From contig JAYKAV010003090.1 of assembly GCA_035582835.1 (NCBI GenBank), forward strand, positions 282,262 through 346,261: a stretch of 64,000 nucleotides of DNA. The letters are read 5' to 3'. The position numbers and the translations under genes were made by a program. The notes below the pieces were generated by a model, which did not search any database, was not told the DNA's origin, and was given only the letters and a program-made list of their open reading frames with translations. Source of the stretch: Phoebastria nigripes (taxonomy: Eukaryota > Chordata > Aves > Procellariiformes > Diomedeidae). Positions 26,701 to 39,800 of this stretch are shown one piece after another (the first letter of the stretch is position 1; each line of letters starts with the position of its first letter).

Positions 26701-29700
26701 AACATTTACTTAGATTTAATAGAGTGAACAAAATACCTATAGTACATAACTTATTCAGCCTTATTGTCCGTATTCAAAGGGAAGGGAAAGTACAGCTGCA
26801 GTGAGAACAAGACTCTGGCACAGGGGACACGCTACAGGCAGCAGGTGGTCCATATCTGAGATCCCTGCACCCAGGAGCGAACATATGTTTGGGCTGACCA
26901 GAACCATCTTCAAACACAAAACTCTGCCCCAACATCCCCCAAGAATTTCTAGGATGCCTTCATCCTGTATTTTGCAAACTGTCTCCTAACTCACATTTCT
27001 TATGTCCTTTATTCAGGACATGTAATTTGCTCTGAAGTCACATCTCTAGGGAATGTATTTTATACCCTGCTGTCCTCCTGAAGAAAAGCAGGGACTTGAA
27101 CTCTGATCCTTGTGTTGGTCCAGTGACCCACACCTCACATGCTACAAGTTTACCCTCATATTTCTGATTGCAGGGTCAGGTAATCAATGCAGGAGTCGGT
27201 CCTGCTTGCCCATAGCCAGGACACAGCACCCATCCCAACTCCTTTGCAAATACAGGGAAGGCCATTTTTCTCTTCCCATCACTCCTTCTCTTGTACAAAG
27301 CTCAAACACACAATCAGGACATAAAGACTCAGAATAATTAGCACAATCATAATGTTTGTCCTTCATCTCCAGTAGATCAAAACAAATACAGCCTCTGACC
27401 ACAAGACTATTTTTACTTAGTGTGCTCCACAGTGAACTGCACAAGCCCCAGATGCTGCAGAAGAGTCTGCAAGGCTTCAGCTTACACTTTTTTACTCATG
27501 AGGTTGTGCAATGCATTGATTACTCTTGTCCCGAAGATACTTGAACATTACCAGAAATTAGTGCTAGACACAAGAGAACTTCTGGGTACTATGTTAAGGA
27601 ACACATCCACTAAGAGTGTGCAGAAAGCAACTTTGTTAACAACACCACATGCTGAAGTAATTTAGAAAACACTTTTTTCTTCATAGCACTACGCAAGTAA
27701 AACCTAACAGCAACATTTAAAGAACAAAACTAGAGTTCATGTGCAGCAAATGCATTAACCTTTGCACACATACAGACCAGGGCAATACATCTACTCAAGT
27801 CCCGTTCTTCATTTATCTCCAACAGCCTCCCCTTTCCCTGGGTATGACCAGGCTTATGGCATGAGGGAATAGAATGAGGCTGAACATCAGCCTCAAGGTA
27901 GTTAAACGCTTGCTTGTTCCCACAGTTTGTAATTAAATACTCTGACCTATCAGATAAAATGCTGACATCATACTGACACAGCCATGAACCTGAATCCTGT
28001 TAATGTTACACTTTCAAATTTCTCTTAACCTGTATTCTCATCAGTGTGAAAAGGTCTTTCCTCCCAGCTTTCCAAGACACTAATATGCACATGGAAAAAA
28101 CATCCACCAAGTTAAAGAGAGAAACAATTCAGTCCTATGAAGAGAGAAGAAAGCATTAGACTGACCACCTAAGGAAGGGGAGAGGACTTACCAGCATCAG
28201 TGTCCTAGCTAGGGCACTGTGGAAACACCAAACTGCTCAGGAAACTACTACACAGAAATCAACACTGACATGCCAAAGGGCGCACACACTAGGAAAGTCC
28301 CGCAGGAGGAAAAAGCAGAGTGAGCCCCAGTTTGGGACGGCTAAAACACAGCTGCACGTGAGAGACCAGAGACAGGTAGGAAGAGGGCACAAAGAGAGAA
28401 GAAACCCTACCGTTAGCTTCAGGCATTGGGAACTCAAAATTATCCTCCTTCCTCACCTTCACCCCAAAATTTCCAGTATAAGTCACAGAAAGTTACTCTA
28501 AATGCTACCCCCACGCAGCCTTCTACAGATGCAAACAAGTGGTGTAACTGCATTTTGCTCCTGATCAGCAGAAATAAGTGCCCAGAAGTTGCAGAAAAGG
28601 AACAGAAAAGGGGACAGGAGGACACCTATGAAATGGTTTCCTATCCAGAAAACTTTTCTGATGTTTATTAGCAAAGAAAATCTCCAGTGGATAAATACAG
28701 CTTTCGTAGTCAGCTAAAAATTAGAGCTATTAGAACGTATCTTGACAGCTCCAAGAACAGCTCTCAGTTGCTTAGACTCATAGAAAGTTTATAATCAACT
28801 TGCCACAAAAGCTTTGATTTTGAACGTGTCATTGAAGAAAAACACTGAAGCAAGACCAGACTTTATTTTTCAAATGTATTAATAACTAATCCCCTTCGGA
28901 TTATGTCAAGCATGTCACATTAGGACGGCTTGGGCTCACCTTGACCGGCAAGTATGTTAAAATGCAACTAAACCCGTCTACATTTGCACTCCAACTCNTG
29001 CTTCTTTTAAATTTCAAATGGTTACAGAAGAAAGGCATCTGTTGGAGTAATGCTGATCAAGCCCATGCTGTCGTCCTGTTTTATTCAACATGAAGTGTTA
29101 CAAGCAAAAATAGTCTTAGAGAATAATGTATAACTTCTTTTCTACACACCTGAATTTAAAAGAGAAGGGGGAACTTTTCTTTGCAAAATGTACTTGCTGT
29201 GGTAGGTTCTGTTATTATAAAAGGTACATTTATGCAGTACAAGTTCTTGGTGCAAAGGGTTATACATGCAAACAGTTGGATTAACAAACCAGAGTTGAGA
29301 ATGAGCTTTTCCTGTTTCTGTTAATTTACGGCCCGATGTTATGTTCCTTTCATGCAATGCCATAATCTTCAGTGAATGACTTCACATTATCCTCCTCAGA
29401 GTAATCTAGGAATGTAGATACAAAGAACATCAACCATCACCTTCATAAGACTCTCCCTCTTAACCCTCAAGGGTTTAGGCGCCTGATAAGAGTTTTAGAT
29501 ATGAATAAAACTTTAAACATCCGTGCTCAGCTGCTACTACCCTTCAAGCACACAACTTTCTGCCAGTGGGTGTGTGTACTGACATTGAAGCCTTCGTAAC
29601 ATTGCTTGAACCAGTACCGCACGTCCAAACCTCCACGCGGTTCTCAAATCCCCTGCTCACCCTGTCACACCTCAACAGCCGAAATGCAGGAATGTGCTTT

Positions 29701-32479
29701 TCAAAGTGCAACTTCCAGAGCTGTCCTTTATCCCAACAATAAAATCAGGAGTTTGGGAATGGATCGGCTGCACCAGAAACCTTTTTGTACAATACAAACA
29801 CTAGGACAAGAAGCATTCGGGTTTAAATCCCCCCCAGGTCTGCCTCAGGCCACAAACCAAAACTTGGCTTTCATTACCCCAGTTGAATGCCTATGCCCCT
29901 GTGGTGATGCCATCCGTGCTTTGTCCAGAGATTTCAACAGGAGAGGCTCAGCCCAGGAGCTCCTGCCACCCAGGAGCACAACATGTTCAAATCACTCCTC
30001 CAAATCAGCAAGATGACTTAAAAAAAGAGCCTTTGGAAAAGGGGACTCTGCTCAGGCATCTCATTCCAGGACAGTGTTTGCAACTGCAAATACTATGAAT
30101 GGATCAACACCTTCACCCAGCTAGACCCAAGACCTAAGCCTCTATAAAAGCTGACCCGCACAGCAGATCTTTCTCTACGTGTCCCACTGGTCAGCTGAGG
30201 CGCTCTGCTTGTTGTCCTCTGAGGTGGCCAGAGGACACCTTGCATGACCTTTCCCTGCAGGTCATACAGACAGAGCAGGTGCCAACTCTGGGCTACCGGG
30301 CATCAGAGCAGCTGCAGGTCAGGCATCTGCACGCTCCAGCCCCTAAACTACCTTGGGTTTTTTGCCTCCTCCTTCTGTCAACTGTACAGAAAGTACAGAC
30401 ATGCTGTTGGCATATTTATCTTCGCTCAGCTTTCTAAAGATTCAGTGAAAGGAATCACGTGCAGCACTTGTATCTATTGTAGTAAAATAAACAAAACTCA
30501 ACCTCAGGATCTCTTTTTAGTATTCAAAGCACTTGCATGTTGGTGGATGCAGCCCTGATGAAAACACTCCCCCAGGTGACCCCGCCGGGGTTTAACAGCT
30601 CCTAACCCTAGGGAGCTGCAGGGCAGTTACTTGACTGCAAACGCAGCTTGAACATCACCTCTGACTTCACAGTTAGGGAAGGGGTTTCCAGCTACAAAAG
30701 CAGTATTGAGAAAATAGGTTGGAAAAGTACAGCAGCACTGTCAGGGCTCTAACTTTCCAAGTCACTTTATAATTAAGAGTAAGAGCTATTAATTAGTTTT
30801 CAATGGTAACAGCAAAGAGCTAATGATCTATTAGGAATCACAGACACTGCATTTAACATTCAGTATTTCCCTCGCTTCACACGAGGAAACAGATAGACTT
30901 ATAAATTCAACATATAACACAAGAGGTCTCAACACACGAAAAATACTGCTGGTGATACTAACCTCACCGGGAAACCTATCCTTCAGAAAGTGAACATAAT
31001 AGAAATTAATCTCTACCCAGATCTTTCAATAGCAACCTCATACGTAACGCTTCCATTCTCGGTATTTATATGAGTTTTGGTTACAACAAAGCTATGGCAA
31101 CAGCCATAAAGCAGGTAGCATGCGTTTTAACACAGGTGTATTAGGTTTGACTTTAAGAGCCAAGGTTTTTTTTTTGGAGGGGGTTGTTATCTTCTGCAAT
31201 CGACCTCTTTAAACTCAGCCTTCTCCATCCAAACAGCTGGAGTTTAGAAGAGCTTAAAAGAAAAAAGAAAAGTGAGCCATTGTGTTTTGACTCACAGTAG
31301 ACACAAAAGTAACCTTCAAGGTTACCTTGCCCTATTTGCGGCCTCAGGAAGGAGAAAAAACACAGTTTCAGCAAAGGAATTTCTTGCCTGGCTGGAGGCC
31401 ACACCCGCCACAACAACCGATGGCGGGGAAGCATTTGGATTCACAACTCTACCCGTAGCACCCAGCTGGAGGCGAAGCAAAACTTTCTCATTTTCGGAGA
31501 AGAAAAGAAACTCTTGCTCAATAAGTAGCAATTATGCTGCAGAATTTATATGCTGAGCACGGCTGAATGTACGAACACCAGATCAGTCAACCATAGCTTT
31601 AGCGCTTTGAGTATGATTAACAGAATGAACTTTCAAAGGTCAATTAAATGTCAACACATTTTAAAGAGATATTCTTCTTAAGTTGGGGCGATGTGTAACA
31701 GTACCTTCCAAAGCTGCTGTGCCACTTTCACCTCAAAATTCTACCCATCCTATACTCACATGTGCAGATATAAAGATAATAACTAATTAACCTTTGATAG
31801 AAAATAATGGCTATTTACGCCCCTGGCTTTCCTATCGCTAAGCTGTCTTTTATTACTTGTGCCTAACCAAGTACACAGAGACGCTCTTCTCCCTCTCCCC
31901 AAAATTTCATTTCAACTGTTCAGGGTGTGAGTGAAGGGAGAAGAAAAGGAGCAAGAACAGTTTGAAAGTCTAATAATTTTCTACATGAAAATGCGAAGAG
32001 GCTTTTGATATGCAGTTGAGCTGCCTGGATGTAAAACTGGAGGAGGAAGGGACGGGGGGGGCATTGTAGCAGAATTAGTTATGAACATGTTAATCATTAC
32101 TTTAGTCAGACCAGCAATGTATCTTTTCACTTCTAAACATTTCTGGAAATCCAAACTTCAGAATGCTCAAGACACCTTAAAACTGACGCTGAAAAGCTGA
32201 ACACTCAGCACAGATCCATTTAAATCACCTCTCAAACTGGATGCTCAAATCCGTTAGTTTTAAAAAAAAAGTCTCCATCTCAGTACAAAGTGAAAGGATC
32301 AAAATCCTGACCAAGGCCTCACAACACTACTATAATCACTTTGACATAAGCACTATTTATTCAAGCGCAGAACTAAAAAATAATTTGAGGACTGAGAAAG
32401 ACCAGCAGAGAGTCGCACTCTGTGCGGCTGCAAGAAGAAAACGGGCTGGAGAGTTTTCCTTCTGCAAGGGCAGCGGTCC
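20751..32479. other. Non-coding sequence left of the CpG island
   Basis: No exon or element was recognised in this 11.7 kb. It contains A tracts near 24.4 kb and a short TCTGTA-type repeat at 20950-20981. If the CpG island drives a leftward gene, this would be its first intron, but no splice-bounded coding exon supports that. Confidence 0.45.
24355..24454. repeat. Two A homopolymer tracts
   Basis: A runs at 24355-24370 and 24441-24454 flank about 70 bases of unique sequence. No source element is recognised. Confidence 0.75.
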
Positions 32480-32712
32480 CAGCACTTCTCCACAGGTAGG
32501 TTTGTAACTCCACGCAGTTTTAGGAAGGGTGTTTCAGGAGGTATCCGTTCCGGCACCGTCCCCGCCGGGTTTCGGGCCAGCGGCACGGCGGCAGTTCTCC
32601 CACAGACAGGGGCCAGGGCGGGCAACGTTCAAAGTTTCTAAAAAGTTCCCAGACCCGGGGGCTTCCTAGCCCCCACCCCGGCTCCCCGGGGCCCGCCGCG
32701 CACGGCACGGCC

Positions 32713-32914
32713 NNNNNNNNNNNNNNNNNNNNNNNNNNNNNNNNNNNNNNNNNNNNNNNNNNNNNNNNNNNNNNNNNNNNNNNNNNNNNNNNNNNNNNNN
32801 NNNNNNNNNNNNNNNNNNNNNNNNNNNNNNNNNNNNNNNNNNNNNNNNNNNNNNNNNNNNNNNNNNNNNNNNNNNNNNNNNNNNNNNNNNNNNNNNNNNN
32901 NNNNNNNNNNNNNN
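32713..32914. other. Assembly gap (202 Ns) inside the CpG island
   Basis: The run of N interrupts the most G+C-rich part of the window. Such drop-outs are usual for avian CpG islands. Any first exon or start codon could be hidden here. The true gap length is unknown. Confidence 0.95.
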
Positions 32915-33419
32915 CTGGCCGGGTCCCGCCGGGCCGCGGCGCCGCGCCCAACTTTCCCACTCCGGGAGAAACTTGCGGCAGGCAGCGGGCCCGCTCCCGG
33001 CCGCCGCCGCCTCCAGCCCGTCCCGTCCCGTCCCGCGGGGCGGGGGCCGGGCCCAGCCCCCCGCCGGGCCCTGCCACAGGGGCGGGGAAAGGGGGCGTGG
33101 GGAGGCGAGCCGCCCCCAGGCGCCGCCGCGGCCGGGGCGGGCCGGGCCGGGCATTGTCCGCCCCCGGAGCGCCCTTCCCGGCGGGGGAGGGGGCGCAGGC
33201 TCCTCCTCCCCTCGCCATGTTCTTTGTTTCTCCGGCTTTCCCCGGCCGTTCCCCCTGACGGCCGCGGGCCCCGCGGCGCCGCCTCTCCCCAGCGCCCTCC
33301 CCTCCCGCCGCGGCGGGGCCGGAGGAGCGGGGCCGCCCCGGCCACAGGTGACCGACAGGCCGCCCCCGCCCGGCGCCCGAGCACCGCCCCCCCGCCGGAG
33401 GGGATCCCGTCCCACTCCG

Positions 33420-33508
33420 CCAATTAGCTCAGGGGGAAAGGGGCAGCCCCGGCCAATGAGGCGCCGGGGAGCTCGGAGAGTCCCCCAGGGTGAGCCAATG
33501 GGGCGGGG
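33420..33508 (+). promoter_or_regulatory. Cluster of three CCAAT boxes plus GC box
   Basis: CCAAT occurs three times in the same orientation within 80 bp, spaced 33 and 42 bp apart. The last copy is followed at once by GGGGCGGGG. Known biology: NF-Y binds CCAAT, often in multiples spaced by about three helical turns and located 50-100 bp upstream of the start site. The inferred start would be around 33550-33650 if transcription runs rightward. No TATA box is evident. Confidence 0.55.
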
Positions 33509-33869
33509 AGCGGCGGGCAGGCCCGCCTCCCCGCCGCGCGGCGCGCAGACCCGGGGCGCCCGCTGGCCGGCAGCGCCAGAGGGGCCAGCGCCGCCGCTGC
33601 CGCGGGCCGGGCTCGGGGCTCCGGCGCTGCGAGAGGCGGTGTCGGCTCACACAGCTCCGGTGTGCTGAGCGGGAAGGAGCGGGGGACGTCCGCAGCGCGT
33701 CCCTGCCAGGCCCTGCCGGCCCGCGCCGCGCCTTGGCCGATGTCCCCTCAGCGGCGTGGCCGGCCGGTGGGCACCGGGGCCNGCAGGGCCTGCTGGCCCC
33801 CGTCAGCACCCCGGCTCTGCAGCCCTGCCTCGCATGCCTCCCCAGATACCTTTTTGGTGAGGTGGGAGG

Positions 33870-36800
33870 GGTAGAAGGCAAGAAGGGCTTGCGAAAAAGC
33901 AGAGCGATATCCCTGCTGGGACTGGGGAGGGGAGAGGTTGGTAGCCCCCAGAGCAGCGTCGTACACTGAGGAGCGTTATCTCTACTTGTTGTCTCTGCCA
34001 CGGGCGAAAGCCTCCTCTGATTAGTCATTCCATCAGTTTTGGAGTGTAAAGAACACAAAGTCCGTTATACACCAAAGGAGTGAGCGGAAGAAATAACAAA
34101 AATAATAAATCGGAGGTGAAAGTCACCATCGTGGGATCTCATTGCCTTTCCCGTGACTATGTTATGCTCATTTGGTGACCCACAAGTATAGTCCACTCAG
34201 TCCTACCCAACAAGTCACAGTTACGCACCCCAAAAGTGTGTGTATTTATTGTTTAATCGCAAAATACATAACCTTGTCGCTCGTTGCTTGAACTTTGTCG
34301 TGTTATTCCAGTCCTCAAGTTCAGGCAAATCTTTTCTTAGGCTATCCTCATCCTTCTTTCTTCTGGCTGTCCCTCCCCGCCCCNCCAGCAGGCAATGTCA
34401 CCAGTACACTCCGTAATTTAGTGCCAAGGTCGTGGATGAACCTGTTAAACTTTAGGTTGGTGTAATGCCTGATCCTTGTGGAGCTTCCTTCTGCAGGGGA
34501 GTGTTCCCTCTGCAGCATCTCCCTTTAGCCAGTTTCTTACTCGCCCTGCAGCACCTCACCAACCCCTGTAACAGCTTTCTGTGAAATCGTGCCAAATGCT
34601 GACTGAGGTCTAGTGATGCTGGATCTCCTGCCTTCTCCTTATTCAGGAACCTTACTTCTCACAGAGGGTACTGGGTTTGCCTCGCAAAATTTACCTTTGG
34701 CAAAGCACTGTTGCGTTTTATCCCTCTCCACTTACTTCCACCTGTTTCATTACATTTTCCTTATACATTTGCTCTCTCCTTAGTGACTAATGGTGGCAGA
34801 CAAGTAGTCTGCAGTTGCTTGCTGCTGATTTTGAACGCTGACAGTAAGAGCGCGCTGGTGGCTAGCCCATGTGGGCTTCCCCCTGCCTGGGAAGAACATC
34901 TTCTGTGACTCTTGCCCTTTGATAAGGATTGCCATCGTAGGAGTCCCATGCCATAGATATAAGAATAATAGAGGCTAATTCCAGCTCATACGCCATGCAC
35001 TGCGTCTTGTGGCCATGGGAATGTCATCAATATTACAATTAACAAAAATAGATTTGGCTGAACTTGGATTTTTCTCCTGTATGTGGTGGCATGGGGGTCC
35101 TTCTTTCTCAGCCTTTTCTCTTGAGAGCTGAGTATCAGTGCATAAGCACATTGGTGCCAGCATCCTCTCCTGTATGTCTCAAAATATAGCCTTAGCTTCA
35201 ATTTTTTGCTGCATTTCTGTTTCTCAATGAAGATCTGACCTACTGAGCAGACTTGGTACCTTTCTGGTGTCTGGGGGTTTTAGCCCAGACGTTCAGGTGT
35301 CATTATTGTCTGTAAGGCTTGTATTTCTGTCACAGCCGGGGACCAGTCCAGGGACAGAGCCCAGGCATGCCATTGTGGTACAAACGTCTAGCCAAGGACA
35401 GCCCTGCCCCCAACAACCCACAGCTCAAGTTGGGCAGGATACAAGAGATGCTGAAGGAACAATGACAACTAGTATTTATACATGGAGTAGTTACCTAAGG
35501 AGTCAGCCAAATCTCAACAGCAGAGCAAAAATTTTGGAGTCACTCAGATCCGTACTCCACAAATCCCTCCTGCAATAGCCATGTCCAGCTTCCCCATACG
35601 TGGGTAAAATAAGATGTCCATTGATCACAGCAGATACATAGGTGATTTGCAACGCCTTTATGAGCTGCCACTGATTGAGCTGTGGTAATCGGCCATGTTC
35701 CTGCTCATAAACTGTTTCAAATGTGAGAAAAACATTTCCTAAGCTGCTTTCACAGGGGAAGAGGTTTATGTTAGCATCGCATCTCACTTTTGCCATGGGC
35801 TAAGAGCAGGGATGGGCACTGCTGCTCGGCTGATGTCTGGTAACTCCGTCACTGGTGAGCTCTCAGCAGGCTTTAACACCCAGATGGATCCATCGGAAGG
35901 CTGGGTTAGCCCAATCTTCTTGGAAGAGCTGAACATTACTATTTTACACTTAAAATATCTTGGTAAACATATGAAGTTCAATCATATATTTAAGATGTGC
36001 GGGGTTATATTTACTAACTTTTTTCAGTCACAGTTTATTACTGTAATATCTGTGAGGGAAAGCCATTAGACTCTGCCAAATGAAATGCTCTTGGAGTTAG
36101 AAAATAAATTGTGTCTACTTTGTTACGGGCATGTTTCTCACAAACGCAATAAGTCAATGGTGTCCTTGTAGTGACTAATAGAGAAGCCATTCAGAGTTCT
36201 TGTTGGGGGTTGGTTTTTTTTAATTACCAAGATAACTTCCTCATCAAATCCATTGCTCAAAGACAAAACAACTGTGTTTTGTTCACTTTCACTGCTGTAG
36301 TGAGATGAAAAAGTGTTGATATCTTTTCCCCAGAGGTCATCAGAACTACAAACAAGGTTGTGAACCTAATGTATACACACAGACTAGTGGACAAAGCCTG
36401 GGGTTTATTGTACTGTAAGAGAAGCTGAACAGAAGGGAAGGAGAAGATTAAATCAGACATTTGGAAAAAAGAGGCACCTACCCTACATGGCATCTGATNT
36501 GCAGCAGAGCTGCTGTGTGGGAGGCTAGCAGGAAGAAAAAGCACAGTCATTTTATTTTAGTTTTTAATGAAGGACAAACACACTGCAACATTAAGGGCAA
36601 AACCAGTGATACCTTCTTGCCTTTTCTGATCCAAACTCATGAAATGTGGCTCAGATCCCTTTTGAGCCAATACTCATGGCCTCACAGTTTATTTCCGCCA
36701 GAAAACCAAGTCAAGGGTAGAGTTGGGAGTGGAACTGACAAAGTTCTGGTTCTTTGTAGAAGAACATACCTTCTTCGATATTTATTCAGTACTCCTAGCT

Positions 36801-39800
36801 TTCTTCCAGTCTGTTTTCTACCAGAAAGAAAGAGTCCTCAAGTTTCTCTTAGGCTGGCATTTTCCACCCTTCCCTTGCAGCTGTGAGTGCTTGTCTCTGC
36901 CTCTTCTCTGGCTGTTTCCAGTCACAAACAAGCAACATGTCCTGGCTGATGTTCCATTTCTGAGTAGCATGGCCTATATAGTCTGAGCTTTTGGGTGAAA
37001 TTAATATTATGCCATTTTTCTTACTCCAAAAATGTTTGTACTAAAAAAGTTAGAAAGTTAGGCACTCCTCCAAGCAACACATTTCAGCGGTACAAAATGA
37101 TTTTCTGCATGGTCCAACTTTCAGTACAGCTCTTGGTTTTATAATGTCTAGCACAAGAGGATCTGATGGGGGTTGGCTAATAGATACAACCATAATGAAC
37201 CTGCTTAATAAATAATACTAAGATTGGGCAGTTCTGCCACTTCATTTCTGATTGAAAGTATCATTCAGAAAAATACCCTGTTCCAAAATTTGTTTTCTTC
37301 TTCATTTAAATGATGGTTTCTCATCTGCAGGAGATGTAATGTGAATATATAACATTTGGGCAAGAAGGGTTAGATCTTTGCCCTCCGCTATTGTCTTCAA
37401 CACTGGAACACAGCGATGGGTTTCTTTGAAAGCACAGCAGACAGCTTTTTAAAGTGGCCTCGCTGGTAAAGAGGACAGCAGCAGATGTCCGGTTCGGTAC
37501 TTCTACCATGCACACAGTGAGTTACAGGTAGGGAGCAGTAGGTAGTGTTTAACCTTCAGAAAAGATGATCAGAGTAACTGGAATATTGTCTTGCATTTTT
37601 GCTGCTCTGGACTTCAAAGTAAAATTAACACAGCTTAGAAAAAAACATTTTACAATTTAATCAAAAGTGACTTTTAGACTTCACATCTCAACTATAACAA
37701 AATATTCCTCTTGACTCATATGGTTCGATTTAGTGCCTCACAGGGATGCCCATAATATCCCCAGTATTACCAGTTACCCTCTTCTCTCTCCATAATTATC
37801 AATACCATGGTTTAATTCCATACAGCTTAGTAAAACAAGTATATGCTAACATAAAGACCAAAGTTCCCTAATAAAATGACTGGATATGATGTATTGACCA
37901 TGATGACATATGCTTGCTACCACTGGTGAGTTTGGTTGTACAGTGCAACAGTCTTCTCAAGGTGTAGAACCAAACTTCAGGTCTGCCCTGAGCCACACTT
38001 GTTCAACAGATCTCACATGAATGAGTTATGTACTTGTTCATTGATCTTTTTNAATGGATTTTCACAAATAGTTCACTTTAGATCACATGTTGTTGTGCCT
38101 GGCATATCACTTAGCCTGGGCACATAAGGAGAGGAGACTGCCATCCCACTGGTGCCAAACACAAACTCACTGTCCTTAGGTATTGAAGGTTGCTGTGCTT
38201 GGTGGTAAAGTTCAGAGGACCCCTCTGCCAGTGATCAGGGTTACTTTATATACCTGCCATAGTAAGAGAGATGCAGACAGGACTAATCATCCAGTGCCTG
38301 AAAGAGAAATCCGTCAAGGCTACCCACCTCCTNAATCTCACTGCTGAACAATGATAATATTAAATTTTCCCATTTGAGGAAAGAACACGATGAAAGCAAT
38401 TGTTCTTTTTCTAAGCCTTAATAAGAATTATGCCAATAGGTTATATCAGCAGGGACGTCCCATCCAAATAAAAGTTCAATTGTAAAATGGTAATTTTCTG
38501 CTTCCCTCCCCAACTTTTAGTGTTTATGTCTAAAGGAATTAGATCTTCTCAGACATCTTTTCATACATCTTCCTGCTCATTTTTTTTACAAGAAGAAAAT
38601 CCAGGCTTGCAAAGCAGATGGAAGGCCTCCGAACTAGGATGATGGATACCTTGGTGTGCGCCACAGCGTGTATTCATTGCTTAGTCTGGATGCACGTTAG
38701 GTGACTTATGTGGTTTTTTTTTTATATGAGCTGAGTTTACCCAGAACAAGAAGAAAAAACATGTTCTGGTACAGCTGGTGTGCTATGTACTAAGAGATCA
38801 CTTGCAATTCCAAAGAAATGCTGTGGTTGAAAAAACTTAAAAAAAAATGATACCATATCCGATTCTCAAAAGATGCAGAAGCTTTATCTGTTTTCAGGCC
38901 ATGCTATCGAACCATTTGCAACTTACATTTGAAACAATAAAACCCTAAATGAGTAGTGAGCAAACCTATGTACAGGCATAGGCCTGATAGCTTCAATGCT
39001 TGTGTTTGCTTCACAGTATTACAGCTCTTCTTTTGTCCTAACCTGGCAGCTTTGGAAGAGGGTAGGGATTTTTCCAGTAGTTGTTTTGAATTGCGTTCCG
39101 CTATTGTCTGATAGCATCATTAGCTGAAACCTTAGCCATGAAGTCAAAGTGAAGCTAGGCATGAGGAAAAATCTTTAGTACCGAAGGCCAACAATAAGGG
39201 CAATGTGACTTTGAATCATTGTTTAAAGAACGAAGGGCCCAGTTTTGCCATTCTGGTATCAGAGGAATTTTTTCCTTAAGTCATCTTACAAGAGGACAAT
39301 TTAGTTAGTACCACTTGATATTAGTAAAAAGCAAAAAAATCTAACACTCAGAGGCAAACAATTAGGTTTTAACTAGAAATATTTCTAATAAATGGCCTTG
39401 AAGACACAGACCGCAGTTCTCCTGGTACAAGTTCTTACATATTTATTTAAAATCAAACCAAGTTATATTTGTAATACTGTGAGAGGACAGTAAATGTCTA
39501 TAGCTCTTTGCACCTTCTACCAGGAATAGACCAGAAAATATTAAGAGTATAATTTCCTAACAAAATAAAATTTGGAGTAGAGGTGAATACAGAAACAAAA
39601 GAGGGGAGAACATGAAATACTGTATTGCAAGAACTGGCATTTACTCATTTTTGGACAGTCTTGTGATGGTAAATGTGTGTAACTTTAACAGACATGCTGT
39701 GCCTGAGCTTTTAAGGATCAAGGCCCTGTGTATGTTGGGGAGGTGCCATCAAACAGCATGAACGAACAATTCAGCTTTGCAATACAAGCTGCTCAGTTCA

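Larger units (their letters stand above)
32480..33830. promoter_or_regulatory. CpG island, probable promoter of an unidentified gene
   Basis: About 1.3 kb of very G+C- and CpG-rich sequence stands sharply out of A/T-rich flanks. It is interrupted by a run of Ns at 32713-32914. It contains three CCAAT boxes at 33420-33424, 33453-33457 and 33495-33499, a GC box directly after the third (33500-33508), and more GC boxes to the left. Islands with NF-Y-type CCAAT boxes and Sp1-type GC boxes are typical TATA-less housekeeping or divergent promoters. The CCAAT orientation and a donor-like TTTTTG|GTGAGG at 33856/33857 weakly favour a plus-strand transcript. No coding first exon could be supported on either strand. 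The long GC-rich ORFs here lie on both strands in several frames and are composition artefacts. Confidence 0.75.

Noticed and set aside
26497..26727. 76-codon open frame, with more open sequence upstream in the same area
   Set aside because: Looks slightly protein-like, but the upstream part has several stops and no motif could be named. Not enough to call a pseudogene.
29606..30016. 136-codon plus-strand frame
   Set aside because: No motif, no splice context and overlapping open frames in other phases. Consistent with chance.
32520..33969. Long open frames (up to 261 codons) across the CpG island on both strands
   Set aside because: They overlap in several frames, run through the N gap, are dominated by Pro/Arg/Gly/Ala and have no domain. 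G+C-rich DNA with few stops gives this by chance.
36461..36886. 141-codon plus-strand frame
   Set aside because: It has an N inside, no domain and no convincing exon boundaries.
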